A stretch of DNA of 64,000 bases from Colwellia sp. (GTDB lineage: Bacteria > Pseudomonadota > Gammaproteobacteria > Enterobacterales > Alteromonadaceae): contig JABSOY010000017.1 in NCBI GenBank assembly GCA_013215385.1, positions 33,381 through 97,380 of the forward strand. Direction: 5' to 3'. Below, piece by piece: positions 26,068-35,336 of the stretch (positions are counted from its first letter, which is position 1; each line of letters starts with the position of its first letter). The notes under the pieces are model-generated. The model searched no databases, was not told the origin of the DNA, and worked only from the letters and a program-made list of their open reading frames with translations. A program made the translations under genes and the position numbers.

Positions 26068-26813
26068 AATACGGAGGTAGTTTTTTGGCGATAATGTTCT
26101 CGGCGAATATTACGAAGATCACCATTTTTAACCGCATTATTTACTATAGTTTCTAATTGCACTTTTAACTGTGTTAAAGGTGAATGGCTAGAAATAACCA
26201 AATAATGATGATTTTCATGCTGCGGCTGATAAGATGTTTTAGTAATTTTATCATTTAACCCCAACTTTTCTAAAACAGGAAAAGTACTTTCTTCATAATG
26301 AATAAATGCATCTATGCGCTTATGAAGCAGTAATTCTATATTTTGCTTTAATGTTGATACCGAGTATTTATTAATACGGTCATCAAGATCGAACGTTGAA
26401 AAATATTTAGCATGCCGATTAACCCCGACACTTTTACCCTGTAGGTCTTTGTATTCGGTAAAGCTTTCACTCTGCTCTTTTAATGAATAAAAGCGAAATC
26501 TTAAGGTTTCATAAGCAGGGAAAATATAGATGAATTCGTCTTGTCGGCTTTGAGTTCGTTGCAGCCCGACCATTAAGTCTAACTTACCCGTTTTCAATTG
26601 ATGTATTCGACGCGCAAACGACATGGTAGAGATAGTTAATTTTACCGAGAGTTTATCTGCAAAATAGGTTAAATACTTAGCATGCAAGCCGTTCTGAAAC
26701 CCTTTAGCAACTCCAGCCCTAATAACAAACTTTTCTTTTAAGGCCTGAACAGCATTAGCCTCTTCGCTAATAATGAAGTAAAAGAGTAAAGCCAAGCATA
26801 CAATGACTTTCAT
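26064..26813 (-). CDS. Periplasmic solute-binding protein, family 3 type
   Basis: A 249-residue protein with a signal peptide (about 1-21) and the two-lobed amino-acid-binding fold of ABC transporter family 3. Visible segments are LTISTMSFARRIHQLKTGKLD near 55, DLMVGLQRT near 80, and the hinge and second lobe with LQGKSVGVNRHA near 123 and LLHKRIDAFIHYE near 160. No permease or ATPase gene is adjacent. Orphan versions are common in marine Alteromonadales and may work as sensors or scavengers. Its location among D-amino-acid genes suggests an amino-acid-like ligand, by inference only. Confidence 0.75.
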   Translation of the reverse strand: MKVIVCLALLFYFIISEEANAVQALKEKFVIRAGVAKGFQNGLHAKYLTYFADKLSVKLTISTMSFARRIHQLKTGKLDLMVGLQRTQSRQDEFIYIFPAYETLRFRFYSLKEQSESFTEYKDLQGKSVGVNRHAKYFSTFDLDDRINKYSVSTLKQNIELLLHKRIDAFIHYEESTFPVLEKLGLNDKITKTSYQPQHENHHYLVISSHSPLTQLKVQLETIVNNAVKNGDLRNIRREHYRQKTTSVF

Positions 26814-26870
26814 TAAATGTTCCTTTTAATACATGCTATAGCTAATTATGTATAAAAATTAATGAAAAGA

Positions 26871-26908
26871 AAGTAAAAAGGCTGACCTTATTACTAAGAG
26901 TCAGCCTT
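26871..26908 (-). terminator. Rho-independent terminator after the deacylase operon
   Basis: On the minus strand AAGGCTGAC and GTCAGCCTT form a perfect 9-bp stem (26900-26908 with 26878-26886), followed by TTTTTACTTTC. It ends the transcript of the M14 peptidase and deacylase pair. Confidence 0.8.
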
Positions 26909-26942
26909 CACTTAAAAAATTTAATTTTGATTAATAAAGTGT

Positions 26943-28502
26943 TTAATGAACAAATTTACCCGCAAGCTTTTTCAAATACTTTCTGTGATGAATAACTAAT
27001 TCTCCATTCACTATTACGTGATCTATGCCTGTTGAATATTTATTCCATGTAGAGAAATCAGCATTAGCACTTAACGTTTTAGGGTTAAAGACAATGACAT
27101 CTGCTTTATAACCCTTAACTAATTTCCCTCTATTGTCTAAACCAAGAATTTCAGCCGTTTGGCTTGAACTCCTTTTAATGAATTCGCCTAAAGTGAGTAG
27201 TTTCTTTTCAACAACATATTTCTGGTACTTTTTGGGGAAACTTGCATATTTTCTTGGGTGACCATCAGTGCCATCTGACGACGTAACTACCCAAGGTTGT
27301 ATCATGAATCTCTCAACATCTTGTGGCGACATGTTAAAAGAGGCGACACGAACATCACCTTCTTGTACTAATTGAATGGCAGTGGTAACTGGGTCAACTG
27401 ACCTTTTATTTGCCACCTCAGCTAGATTTAAGCCAACAAGTTCTTGCTTCTTAAAAGCGGTGATCAATAATGATTTTGGTCCGCCACGCCTGCGGATATT
27501 TTCAGTGATTTCGCTACGTAATCGCTCCGCTAATTTAGGATCATTTAAGCGTTTATAAAAGGCTTCTGTTGAATCAGCCATTACCCATTTTGGCATTACT
27601 GCACTATGCAATTTAGTGCCTGAAGCTAACCAAGGGTATTGATCTGCTGAAATACTTAAACCGCGTGCTTGAGCTTGCTCTATTTTTTCAATAACGTTTT
27701 TACTTTGCCCCCAAACGTCAACACCCAACGCCTTAATATGAGCAAGGTGCAAATGTATATCAGCTGCACTGGCAATATGGATAGCTTCATCGATTGCTGC
27801 ATCTAAACCTATATTGAAGGTACTTTCGTCGCGTAAATGCGTATCATAAATTCCGCCGTATTTACTGGCGATTTTTGCTAGCGTGACCACTTCTTCGGTA
27901 TTGGCATAGCTACCCGGCACATAATAAAGCCCGGTAGATAGCCCAAGCCCGCCAGCCGCCATTGCTTTCGTTAATAATTGCGACATTTCTTCAAGTTCTT
28001 TGGCAGTAGCAAAGCGTTGTGCTCGTCCCATTACTTGTTCACGAACACTACCGTGACCAACGAGTAACCCTACATTTGTTCCTATGCCGTTGGCTTCTAA
28101 CGCTTTAGCGGTTTTGGCAATATCAACGGGTCCCTCGCCATCATTGCCATTAATAACAGTCGTTACACCTTGAGTCAGATAATTTAAATTATGGTTTTCA
28201 TCCTGACTATAAAGCTCTGCTAAGGTATGAGTATGTGGGTCAATAAAGCCTGGGCTAACCACTTTATCTTGTGCATTGATCACTTTTTTGGCCGTTACCT
28301 TATGTTCACCTCTTGGGTAAACACCACAAATAATATCACCGCATAGTGCGATATCTAATGCTTGTGCTTCGCCATTTATACCTGTGTAAACTTCGCCATT
28401 TTCGATTAAAATATCAACCTGCGTTTTCTCTGCAAATGAACAGGAAAATAAACTAAGCAAACAGCCCGCTATTAATACTTGTTTAATTATTGTTTCACTC
28501 AT
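26943..28502 (-). CDS. Exported N-acyl-D-amino-acid deacylase (amidohydrolase superfamily)
   Basis: A 519-residue protein with an N-terminal export signal (about 1-24; LFSCS could be a lipobox). The D-aminoacylase/dihydroorotase-type amidohydrolase fold shows metal ligands in GFIDPHTH near 88, a conserved EANGIGTNVG segment, GGLGLSTGLYY near 183, HLRDE near 220, HIKALG near 252, and SSDGTDGHP near 410. The family hydrolyses N-acyl-D-amino acids such as N-acyl-D-glutamate to the free D-amino acid. It starts 10 bases after the M14 peptidase stop, so the two form an operon. With GltS, DgcN and DgcA nearby it could feed D-glutamate into the cell. The exact substrate is inferred. Confidence 0.85.
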   Translation of the reverse strand: MSETIIKQVLIAGCLLSLFSCSFAEKTQVDILIENGEVYTGINGEAQALDIALCGDIICGVYPRGEHKVTAKKVINAQDKVVSPGFIDPHTHTLAELYSQDENHNLNYLTQGVTTVINGNDGEGPVDIAKTAKALEANGIGTNVGLLVGHGSVREQVMGRAQRFATAKELEEMSQLLTKAMAAGGLGLSTGLYYVPGSYANTEEVVTLAKIASKYGGIYDTHLRDESTFNIGLDAAIDEAIHIASAADIHLHLAHIKALGVDVWGQSKNVIEKIEQAQARGLSISADQYPWLASGTKLHSAVMPKWVMADSTEAFYKRLNDPKLAERLRSEITENIRRRGGPKSLLITAFKKQELVGLNLAEVANKRSVDPVTTAIQLVQEGDVRVASFNMSPQDVERFMIQPWVVTSSDGTDGHPRKYASFPKKYQKYVVEKKLLTLGEFIKRSSSQTAEILGLDNRGKLVKGYKADVIVFNPKTLSANADFSTWNKYSTGIDHVIVNGELVIHHRKYLKKLAGKFVH

Positions 28503-28512
28503 GAACCTTGAC

Positions 28513-29685
28513 CTATTCTTTATTATGATCAGTGTTCGACAGCATTGTTTGCATTAATACTGTCGATGCATTTTTTGCGATAACTTTGATACTTTCACGA
28601 TTTGTTTCATCACCCACTTCATAAGTAATGGCATGAACATTAAAATTATCCGCAAAATATTGTTTCGATACGCCGTTATTTGGCGTATTTCCTGGCTGCA
28701 ACACAACATTAAAGTTAGGCATAGCTTTGTCTAAATGACCTAACCAATGTTTAACAAAATAAGGTTCTTCAATACCATAATTTACTGGCATGGTATAAAA
28801 AACATCATGTGGGGTTGAATGAAAATCTATGGCGAACTTTATTTTCTGCCCTTGTGCCACCAGAGATTTTAGATAGTTGTTTATATGTTGTGTTTCAGGT
28901 TGGCTAAAGTCAATCCAATCTCGATTAAGGTCTAAACCATTGGCATTATGTCGCCAATTCCCCATAAAAACACCATCAGGGTTAATATTAGGAATAACCA
29001 ATACATTGTATTTTTCACGAAACTGTTTAGCTAAAGTAGTATCTTCTAACAGTGTTTCTACAAAAGGAAATAATGCTAAAGCACCAGTAATTTCTGGTGG
29101 GTGCTGTCGACCCAAAACCACTATCCATTCTTTACTATTACTTTTGCTTTCTATTTTATATATCGGACGACCTTGCGTCGACTTCCCTAAAACGTCATAG
29201 CTAACCTTCATTTTATTTTGCAGTGTTTTAGCCCAATCAACATAGTATTGGTTATCAATAATTTCTTGTGCTGAAATATAAACAGCATTTTGTGATGCGT
29301 CAATATCCATAATTAAACGTTTACCATTAAGTTTATGAGACTGTAGTTTCCAATTTAGCCCGTCAGGACTAATTTTAGGAAGATATCTGTGCTTATTTCC
29401 CTTCACTATCATAGTTACTTTAATGGTTGTTGGTTGTTCTGCTTGTATTTTAAATGCATACCATGGACTGGAGTTAATAGGCGTATTTTCAGGTTTTAAT
29501 GTGATCAGATACTCACTATTCCCTAGAGCTTTACACTCATCCATCCGTCCTGCTGCAAAGTCGGCTGTTAATATAACATTGCCCGAATTACATGTTTGCG
29601 CATTCACACTTTCATTAGTTGAAGTACAAGCGACAAGTAACATGGCTGAAAATGACAATGCGCAAATAGATAATAATTTTTTCAT
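28513..29685 (-). CDS. M14 zinc carboxypeptidase lipoprotein
   Basis: A 390-residue protein with a lipoprotein signal (LVAC, Cys20). An N-terminal beta domain (about 35-145) precedes the M14 peptidase domain. Zinc ligands are visible as His195 and Glu198 in GRQHPPE and His289 in DFHST. Substrate-binding NGLDLNRDW lies near 249-257, and the catalytic Glu356 lies in TYEVGDE. M14 enzymes remove C-terminal residues from peptides, and some branches cleave gamma-D-glutamyl bonds of peptidoglycan or poly-glutamate. It is anchored in an envelope membrane and is followed directly by the D-aminoacylase-type gene. The type of peptide is not determinable from sequence. Confidence 0.88.
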   Translation of the reverse strand: MKKLLSICALSFSAMLLVACTSTNESVNAQTCNSGNVILTADFAAGRMDECKALGNSEYLITLKPENTPINSSPWYAFKIQAEQPTTIKVTMIVKGNKHRYLPKISPDGLNWKLQSHKLNGKRLIMDIDASQNAVYISAQEIIDNQYYVDWAKTLQNKMKVSYDVLGKSTQGRPIYKIESKSNSKEWIVVLGRQHPPEITGALALFPFVETLLEDTTLAKQFREKYNVLVIPNINPDGVFMGNWRHNANGLDLNRDWIDFSQPETQHINNYLKSLVAQGQKIKFAIDFHSTPHDVFYTMPVNYGIEEPYFVKHWLGHLDKAMPNFNVVLQPGNTPNNGVSKQYFADNFNVHAITYEVGDETNRESIKVIAKNASTVLMQTMLSNTDHNKE

Positions 29686-29788
29686 AAGAAAGTCTTTTTA
29701 GATTAAATGGAAGAAAAATATGGCCCGACTAAAGTAAACTTTCGTTAACCATTCGAGCCATGTTTAAAGCTTTACAGGAGATTATTAA

Positions 29789-32728
29789 TTAAAACTTAGT
29801 ATTAAAATTCAGGTAAAAATATCGACCTAAACTTGAATGAACACTACTGTTATAGCCAAAAGTTTCATCGGCAATAGGTGGTTTCTCATCAGCTATATTT
29901 TTAATTCCGAAGGTAACTTTAGTCGATTTCATTACAGTGTTAGGCAAACGATAATTAACATACGTGTCAACTCTTGAGAAGCTATCAACTTGATATTTTA
30001 AGTCTTCTTCACCTACCATATAATCTAAGCTAGTGTCTTCAAAGCCGCTAACATAACGGAACCTTAAACCCGCACCCCAAGCGTTTTTTCGCCAATCAAG
30101 TGATGAAGTGACACGCCATTCTGGACGACCATTGGTAGCGATCAAGTCACCACTACCTATAATAGTTACTTCTTTACCTTTATATTGTAGCGCTTCAACC
30201 AAGGCTTGATCACTAGAGTTTTGCGCAGCAATAACTTGAGCAGTTACATCATCAGCTTCTTGGTAAAACTTTGTTAATTTAGCGCCATTTGCTTTAAATT
30301 TAAAATGACCAAATCGTGTTTCTAAATCATACATTACACCTAAATCTAGCCCTGCAGACTCTCTAGATTGTAAATTAATATAGTCATTTTTTAAGGCAAT
30401 AACTTCATTTTCATCACCACCTCGAGTCACCAATGGGTTACCCGACCCGGTTTGATGAGATAACATCGCATCGTATAAAAGTTGTGTTTGCGAATGAATT
30501 AAACCAACCGTATCTTTTTGGTCTATTTGCCACCAATCAGCGGTAAAAGTTAGGTTGTCGGTCGGTTGAATAACAAATCCCCAGCTAGTACTTTCACTTT
30601 CTTCCGGTTTTAAGTTATCACTACCACTACGCACTTCCAATACCCCATAACGAGAATCAGTTGTCGGGTCATTACGATTATTGACACGAGAAATATCAAC
30701 GGCGACCACTTGTGGCAAACCTGGTGCTTTAAAGCCTTCAGCATAAGAGGCACGAATTTGAACATAGTCATTTACTATCCATGACAATGCAGCTTTAGGT
30801 TTTAAAATATCACCTACATCTGAAAAACGTTCATAACGTGCCGCTAATTGCATATCTAAACGTTCCATTAAAGGTAAGTCTTCGATTAATGGAATAGCTA
30901 ACTCACTATATAAAGAAAATACATTACGACTACCTGCAGCATCTGGTGTTGGGCTACTGCCTAAAACGACACTGGCATATTGGTCAACATCTTTAGGGCC
31001 ACCAACAAGATCTAAAAACTTTTCACTGGTATTTAATTCGTCAGAACGAACATCAGAGAAGCTTTCATAACGATATTCCATACCTGCTGCAAAACCAACG
31101 TCACCGGCAGGTAGTTCAAAAAGATCACCTCTAGAAACTTTAAAATCAAATAAGGCAAGTTCAGTTTCACTATCGCGTACCACATCAATCATGAAGTTGT
31201 CGATCACTGACTGACTGTTACCTGTTGGGTCTCCAATATTAGTATTATTAACATCAGCACCGTTAAAAACATCATAAGCTGTTGCTTCATCAGTACTATT
31301 TATTGCACCTTGGAAACGTTGTGTATGTATACGGTTAGTTTTATCTTCTGTGGTTGCTTTCGAATATAAAACCGCTGTATCCCAATCCCAATCGTCATAA
31401 TAACCGCGCAGACCAGTTAATAAGCGATAGCTTTCATCCGTTACTTCGATATGACGAGGGCCAGTATCAACAGGACGATATTTACGTAAATCAACTGTTT
31501 CACCAAAAGGGTTATAAAAAGCATCGGCTGAAATTTTAAAACGCTGTGATGTTAAGTTAGCTGTTTGCTCACGTGCTCGCTCTGCTTGGGCTCGATAATA
31601 TAAAACCTCACTGTAGAGCTCAACATCATCATTTAATTCGTGGGTCAGCATGCCATAAAAATTAGCTCGCTCAACGCCAGAACTTAATGAACGTTCACTG
31701 TTACGGTCATAACCATCACTACTCGGCTGGCTACCACGGTCAACACAAACACCTTCAACATCTAACGTCGTAGTAGGGTTGCCGCGAGAGTCTGAATTTT
31801 CACAACCAGATAAGGTATCAGGTTGCAGATGAAATGTGCTTAATGTCCCTGTTTTAAACTCACCCCAAGGTGTTGATGAATTAAGGTTATGAAGATCGCT
31901 ATTGTAAATAGGGTTACCATCATCATCTTCTCCGACGATGCGAACTTCATCAGGAAAACGTGTATTGTCACGTAAGTCTGAACTCTTGGTATAGGACTTT
32001 TCGCTAGCCATGATCATTTCACGTTCGTAATAACCTGCCGACAAAGATATATGAGTTTTATCATCATTAAAATAAAACCCCGTTGCACCAGAAATATTAA
32101 GGGCATCACGTTCAGTGCCCTCTTCAGTACCAAAATTAAAATTTAATTCAGAACCTTCATAATCATCTTTTAATGCATAATTAACGACACCTGCAACAGC
32201 ATCCGAACCATATATAGCGGCAGCACCATCTCGGAGTACTTCCACTCTTTTTAATCCACGAACAGGTAAAGTGTTCGCATTTGCGGTAGTCACCGGAACA
32301 AAGTTTTCAGATTGCGTGCCAGGGTGAAGTACTAAACGGCGTCCATTGAGTAAAACAAGGGTATTTCCCGTACCTAAACCACGTAAATTAAATGAAGACA
32401 CATCGCCACGTGCATCATTAACACCACCAACAGAGCGTGAGCTATTAAAAGCAACATCACCTTGTTGTGGTATATCGGCTAATAGTTCAGCGCCTGATAA
32501 CGCGCCACTATTTTCGATGTCTTCTGCCGAAACGACGGTAACAGGTAAGGCGCCAGTATCATGGTTTACTTTAATGTTAGAGCCAATAACACTGATGCGT
32601 TCGACTTTCTTTTCTTCTGCTGCAGTATCTTCTGCATAGGCTTGAAAACTTGCTTGGGCTGTTAATGCAGTAATAACACATAAACTTATATGTTTTAGCT
32701 TATATCTGCTTGTTGTTTGCTGTTTCAT
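29789..32728 (-). CDS. TonB-dependent outer-membrane receptor
   Basis: About 979 residues, beginning MKQQTTSRYKLKH (an upstream GTG would add three residues; the ATG is preferred because AAGGTGGAAGAG precedes it). A signal peptide ends at AYA. A plug domain has a TonB-box-like VERISVIGSNI, LLADIPQQG, LNGRRLVLHPG and VEVLRDGAAAIYGSDAVAGVVNY. A 22-strand-type barrel follows and ends YFYLNFNTKF, with a terminal aromatic Phe. It imports bulky ligands across the outer membrane using TonB energy. This RRLV-type plug is typical of receptors for peptides or glycans rather than siderophores. It is divergent from gltS, and the shared region carries two copies of a palindromic operator. Confidence 0.93.
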   Translation of the reverse strand: MKQQTTSRYKLKHISLCVITALTAQASFQAYAEDTAAEEKKVERISVIGSNIKVNHDTGALPVTVVSAEDIENSGALSGAELLADIPQQGDVAFNSSRSVGGVNDARGDVSSFNLRGLGTGNTLVLLNGRRLVLHPGTQSENFVPVTTANANTLPVRGLKRVEVLRDGAAAIYGSDAVAGVVNYALKDDYEGSELNFNFGTEEGTERDALNISGATGFYFNDDKTHISLSAGYYEREMIMASEKSYTKSSDLRDNTRFPDEVRIVGEDDDGNPIYNSDLHNLNSSTPWGEFKTGTLSTFHLQPDTLSGCENSDSRGNPTTTLDVEGVCVDRGSQPSSDGYDRNSERSLSSGVERANFYGMLTHELNDDVELYSEVLYYRAQAERAREQTANLTSQRFKISADAFYNPFGETVDLRKYRPVDTGPRHIEVTDESYRLLTGLRGYYDDWDWDTAVLYSKATTEDKTNRIHTQRFQGAINSTDEATAYDVFNGADVNNTNIGDPTGNSQSVIDNFMIDVVRDSETELALFDFKVSRGDLFELPAGDVGFAAGMEYRYESFSDVRSDELNTSEKFLDLVGGPKDVDQYASVVLGSSPTPDAAGSRNVFSLYSELAIPLIEDLPLMERLDMQLAARYERFSDVGDILKPKAALSWIVNDYVQIRASYAEGFKAPGLPQVVAVDISRVNNRNDPTTDSRYGVLEVRSGSDNLKPEESESTSWGFVIQPTDNLTFTADWWQIDQKDTVGLIHSQTQLLYDAMLSHQTGSGNPLVTRGGDENEVIALKNDYINLQSRESAGLDLGVMYDLETRFGHFKFKANGAKLTKFYQEADDVTAQVIAAQNSSDQALVEALQYKGKEVTIIGSGDLIATNGRPEWRVTSSLDWRKNAWGAGLRFRYVSGFEDTSLDYMVGEEDLKYQVDSFSRVDTYVNYRLPNTVMKSTKVTFGIKNIADEKPPIADETFGYNSSVHSSLGRYFYLNFNTKF

Positions 32729-32855
32729 CTCTTCCACCTTGTATATAGTTTTATTGTGGTAATTTTCGTTGGATATTTTTATCCAATCATTTTTTTATTA
32801 AACTCACCTTGCCCAAAAATGAGCAACAATACTATTAACAGAATATCTGAACCCT

Positions 32856-32870
32856 ATAACCTAAAGTTAT
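32856..32870. promoter_or_regulatory. Palindromic site ATAACC-N3-AGTTAT (LysR-type box candidate)
   Basis: ATAACCTAAAGTTAT matches the perfect site at 35225-35239 with one arm mismatch. It lies between the divergent TonB receptor and gltS genes and has the T-N11-A spacing of LysR-type regulator boxes. Confidence 0.6.
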
Positions 32871-32926
32871 GTACAATAAAGATTAGCATAAAGAACCCCA
32901 TTCATTTGTTCCTTTGTTAACAAGTC

Positions 32927-32941
32927 ACAACCTTCGGTTAT
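32927..32941. promoter_or_regulatory. Palindromic site ACAACC-N3-GGTTAT (LysR-type box candidate)
   Basis: ACAACCTTCGGTTAT differs from the perfect ATAACC-N3-GGTTAT site by one base. Its centre is 71 bases from the neighbouring site at 32856-32870, close to seven helical turns, so both could be bound on the same DNA face in front of gltS. Confidence 0.6.
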
Positions 32942-33067
32942 AGCTTTATTAACTTTTTGAACTGCTTATTGTCTGGTTACCTCTTTACAATCAAATTTCT
33001 GTTTTTGAATTTACGACTCATTTTCTATAAAAATAAAATTGTCAAAAAAATAAAGGCTATTACTCAT

Positions 33068-34282
33068 ATGCAATTAGAAATACCAATCATAGAAACGTTA
33101 ATAATCGCTTTGCTCATTCTTTTCACTGGCTATTTTTTAAATAGTAAAGTGAAGTTTTTGAAAAACAATAATATTCCAGAGCCAGTTGTCGGTGGTATTG
33201 TTTTTTCGATACTTTCTGCCATTTTATATCTCTATTTTGAGGTTAGCTTTCAATTTGATATGGCTTTTAAAACACCATTGATGACGATATTTTTCACCAC
33301 CGTCGGCTTAGGAGCAAGTTTTGCTTTGCTGATAAAGGGCGGACCTAAAGTTTTACTCTTTCTCGGGGTAGCGACCGTGTATTTGCTTATACAAAATGCC
33401 GTAGGTGTTTCTATAGCTATGGCGACAGGACTAGATCCATTAATGGGACTTATTGGTGGTTCAGTCACCCTTTCCGGCGGCCATGGTAATGGCGCAACTT
33501 ATTCCGATTTATTTATTAATGAATACGGTTTACCTAGTAGTGTCTTTGAATTAGCGATGGCAGCGGCAACTTTAGGACTGATATTAGGTGGCCTTGTTGG
33601 TGGACCCGTCAGTAAAAGGCTGATCACAAAATATAACTTAAAGCCAGACAACTCATATCATGAAGAACTTGACGACACGGTAACATTTGACCCTGATGAT
33701 CATGACCTGGTTACACCGAGAAAAATGATGGAAACATTGTTTATTATCCTAGCCTGTATGTACCTAGGAAATATCGGATATTTGGCATTAAAGTCGGTGA
33801 ATGTTGTTTTACCTGCCTTTTTAATTCCATTATTAGTCGGCGTTATCATCACCAATTTTACTGAGTTTACTAAAACGTATAAAATCAGCAGAGCATGTAT
33901 CGACCTTTGGGGCACCATGGCACTTTCAATGTTTTTAGCAATGGCATTAATGTCACTAAAAATATGGGAGTTAGTCAGTTTAGCGGGTCCGATGATTTTC
34001 ATGATACTCATTCAAGCAGTCATGCTGATGCTCTTCGCTTATTTTGTCACTTTTAGAGTCATGGGGAAAAACTATCACGCGGCGATAATGGCTGGTGGGC
34101 ACTGTGGTTTTGGCCTAGGCGCCACGCCAACCGCTGTTGCTAACATGGAGTCATTAGTTTCTCGTCATGGTCCTTCTCCACAAGCTTTTTTAGTTGTGCC
34201 ACTCGTTGGTGCTTTTTTTATTGATATTACCAACGCTTTGGTAATACAGTTATATTTAAGCTTGCCATTTATGAATGGTTAA
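33068..34282 (+). CDS. gltS: Sodium/glutamate symporter
   Basis: About 404 residues from the ATG at 33068, which matches the usual GltS start. A longer frame from 32957 would add 37 residues unlike the family. It is an inner-membrane protein with about ten helices and two inverted halves. GltS signatures are NNIPEPVVGG near 36, GGSVTLSGGHGNGATY near 134 and GGHCGFGLGATPTAVANM near 350. It takes up glutamate with sodium, and E. coli GltS also accepts D-glutamate. It is upstream of LysR, dgcN and dgcA on the same strand, which suggests it is the inner-membrane importer of this pathway. Two palindromic sites lie upstream. Confidence 0.93.
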   Translation: MQLEIPIIETLIIALLILFTGYFLNSKVKFLKNNNIPEPVVGGIVFSILSAILYLYFEVSFQFDMAFKTPLMTIFFTTVGLGASFALLIKGGPKVLLFLGVATVYLLIQNAVGVSIAMATGLDPLMGLIGGSVTLSGGHGNGATYSDLFINEYGLPSSVFELAMAAATLGLILGGLVGGPVSKRLITKYNLKPDNSYHEELDDTVTFDPDDHDLVTPRKMMETLFIILACMYLGNIGYLALKSVNVVLPAFLIPLLVGVIITNFTEFTKTYKISRACIDLWGTMALSMFLAMALMSLKIWELVSLAGPMIFMILIQAVMLMLFAYFVTFRVMGKNYHAAIMAGGHCGFGLGATPTAVANMESLVSRHGPSPQAFLVVPLVGAFFIDITNALVIQLYLSLPFMNG

Positions 34283-34331
34283 CATTAAATTGAATAAACC
34301 ACTCACTCATAGTTGAGTTTTAGGATATATC

Positions 34332-35207
34332 ATGCGCTTAAGACATATTGAAATTTTTCATGCTATCTACACGACAGGTTCAATCACCAATGCAGCAAAA
34401 ATATTGCATGTGTCACAACCTTCGGTCAGTAAAGTGTTATCTCATGCAGAGCTTCAATTAGGCTTTAACTTATTTGATCGGGTCAAAGGACGACTGATAC
34501 CTACCGATGAAGCGGAAATGCTTTTCGACGAAGTAGACAAAATTTATCAGCAAATGCGTTCAATCAAAAATACTGCGCAGAATATTAAAAAATCCGAGTT
34601 TGGTAGTATTAGCCTAGGGGTCTCACCTGCCCTTGGCTTTGATGTTATTCCCAATGTTATTGCAAAATTCCACAAAGATTATCCTAATGTCACCTTCGAT
34701 ATTCAAACTATTCATAACGACGATATGATGCAAACGTTATTAGAGCACAAATGTGATTTAGCGGTTTTATTTTCTCCTAAAACGCTGCCTGGCTTAACAT
34801 CTGTTGCATTAGCACAATCTGAACTCGTTATCGTTTACCCGAAGGACAAATTTCCCCATAGTCCAAATAAATTAACCCTTAGCGAAGTCTGTGATCTCGA
34901 ATTTATTGATATTAGCGACAGCGGCCCATTAGCTGACATGTTATGGGCGAGAATTATGGAGGAAGACATTAACTTCAAATCTAAAATAAAAGTGCAAACC
35001 TATTTTATTGCCGCTCGATTAGTCGCCAGAGGTGTAGGCGTATGTGTTGTCGACCGATTTACCGCAGAAGGTAACTTAAGCGATAATGTCGCTATAGCAT
35101 CATTCGAGCCCGCTTTAACCTTTACTATTAATGCTGTTCATCTTGAAAATCGTAAGAACTCTAAGGTTATCGATGAGTTCACTCCATACTTAAGCCAAGG
35201 ATTTTAA
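34332..35207 (+). CDS. LysR-family transcriptional regulator
   Basis: A 291-residue protein. The N-terminal helix-turn-helix reads RHIEIFHAIYTTGSITNAAK, then LHVSQPSVSKVLSHAE (about 4-45). A periplasmic-binding-like effector domain covers about 90-290, with GVSPALGF, CDLAVLFSP and GVGVCVVDRF. It begins 49 bases after gltS and sits directly before dgcN. It is the obvious candidate to bind the ATAACC-N3-GGTTAT palindromes seen before gltS and dgcN. A regulator called DgcR has been described with dgcN-dgcA in marine bacteria; that this is its counterpart is inference. Confidence 0.9.
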   Translation: MRLRHIEIFHAIYTTGSITNAAKILHVSQPSVSKVLSHAELQLGFNLFDRVKGRLIPTDEAEMLFDEVDKIYQQMRSIKNTAQNIKKSEFGSISLGVSPALGFDVIPNVIAKFHKDYPNVTFDIQTIHNDDMMQTLLEHKCDLAVLFSPKTLPGLTSVALAQSELVIVYPKDKFPHSPNKLTLSEVCDLEFIDISDSGPLADMLWARIMEEDINFKSKIKVQTYFIAARLVARGVGVCVVDRFTAEGNLSDNVAIASFEPALTFTINAVHLENRKNSKVIDEFTPYLSQGF

Positions 35208-35224
35208 AAGAGTTAAGCATAAAC

Positions 35225-35239
35225 ATAACCCTGGGTTAT
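35225..35239. promoter_or_regulatory. Perfect palindrome ATAACC-CTG-GGTTAT before dgcN
   Basis: ATAACCCTGGGTTAT has exact 6-base arms, and the flanking C/G pair extends it to 17 bases. It lies about 98 bases before the dgcN ATG and 18 bases after the LysR stop. The T-N11-A spacing fits a LysR-type box, and two near-copies lie between the receptor and gltS genes. Confidence 0.7.
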
Positions 35240-35336
35240 GACCCATTAAAACCTTACCACTTTTAATGCATGCTCACTAAGTTAAGCTCTGGATACAAAT
35301 AAAAATCATCCACGCTTTAACTTTAGGAATATTGCT

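Noticed and set aside
32957..33067. 37-residue N-terminal extension of GltS
   Set aside because: It has no similarity to the GltS N-terminus, would overlap the putative operator and promoter region, and the internal ATG matches the family start.
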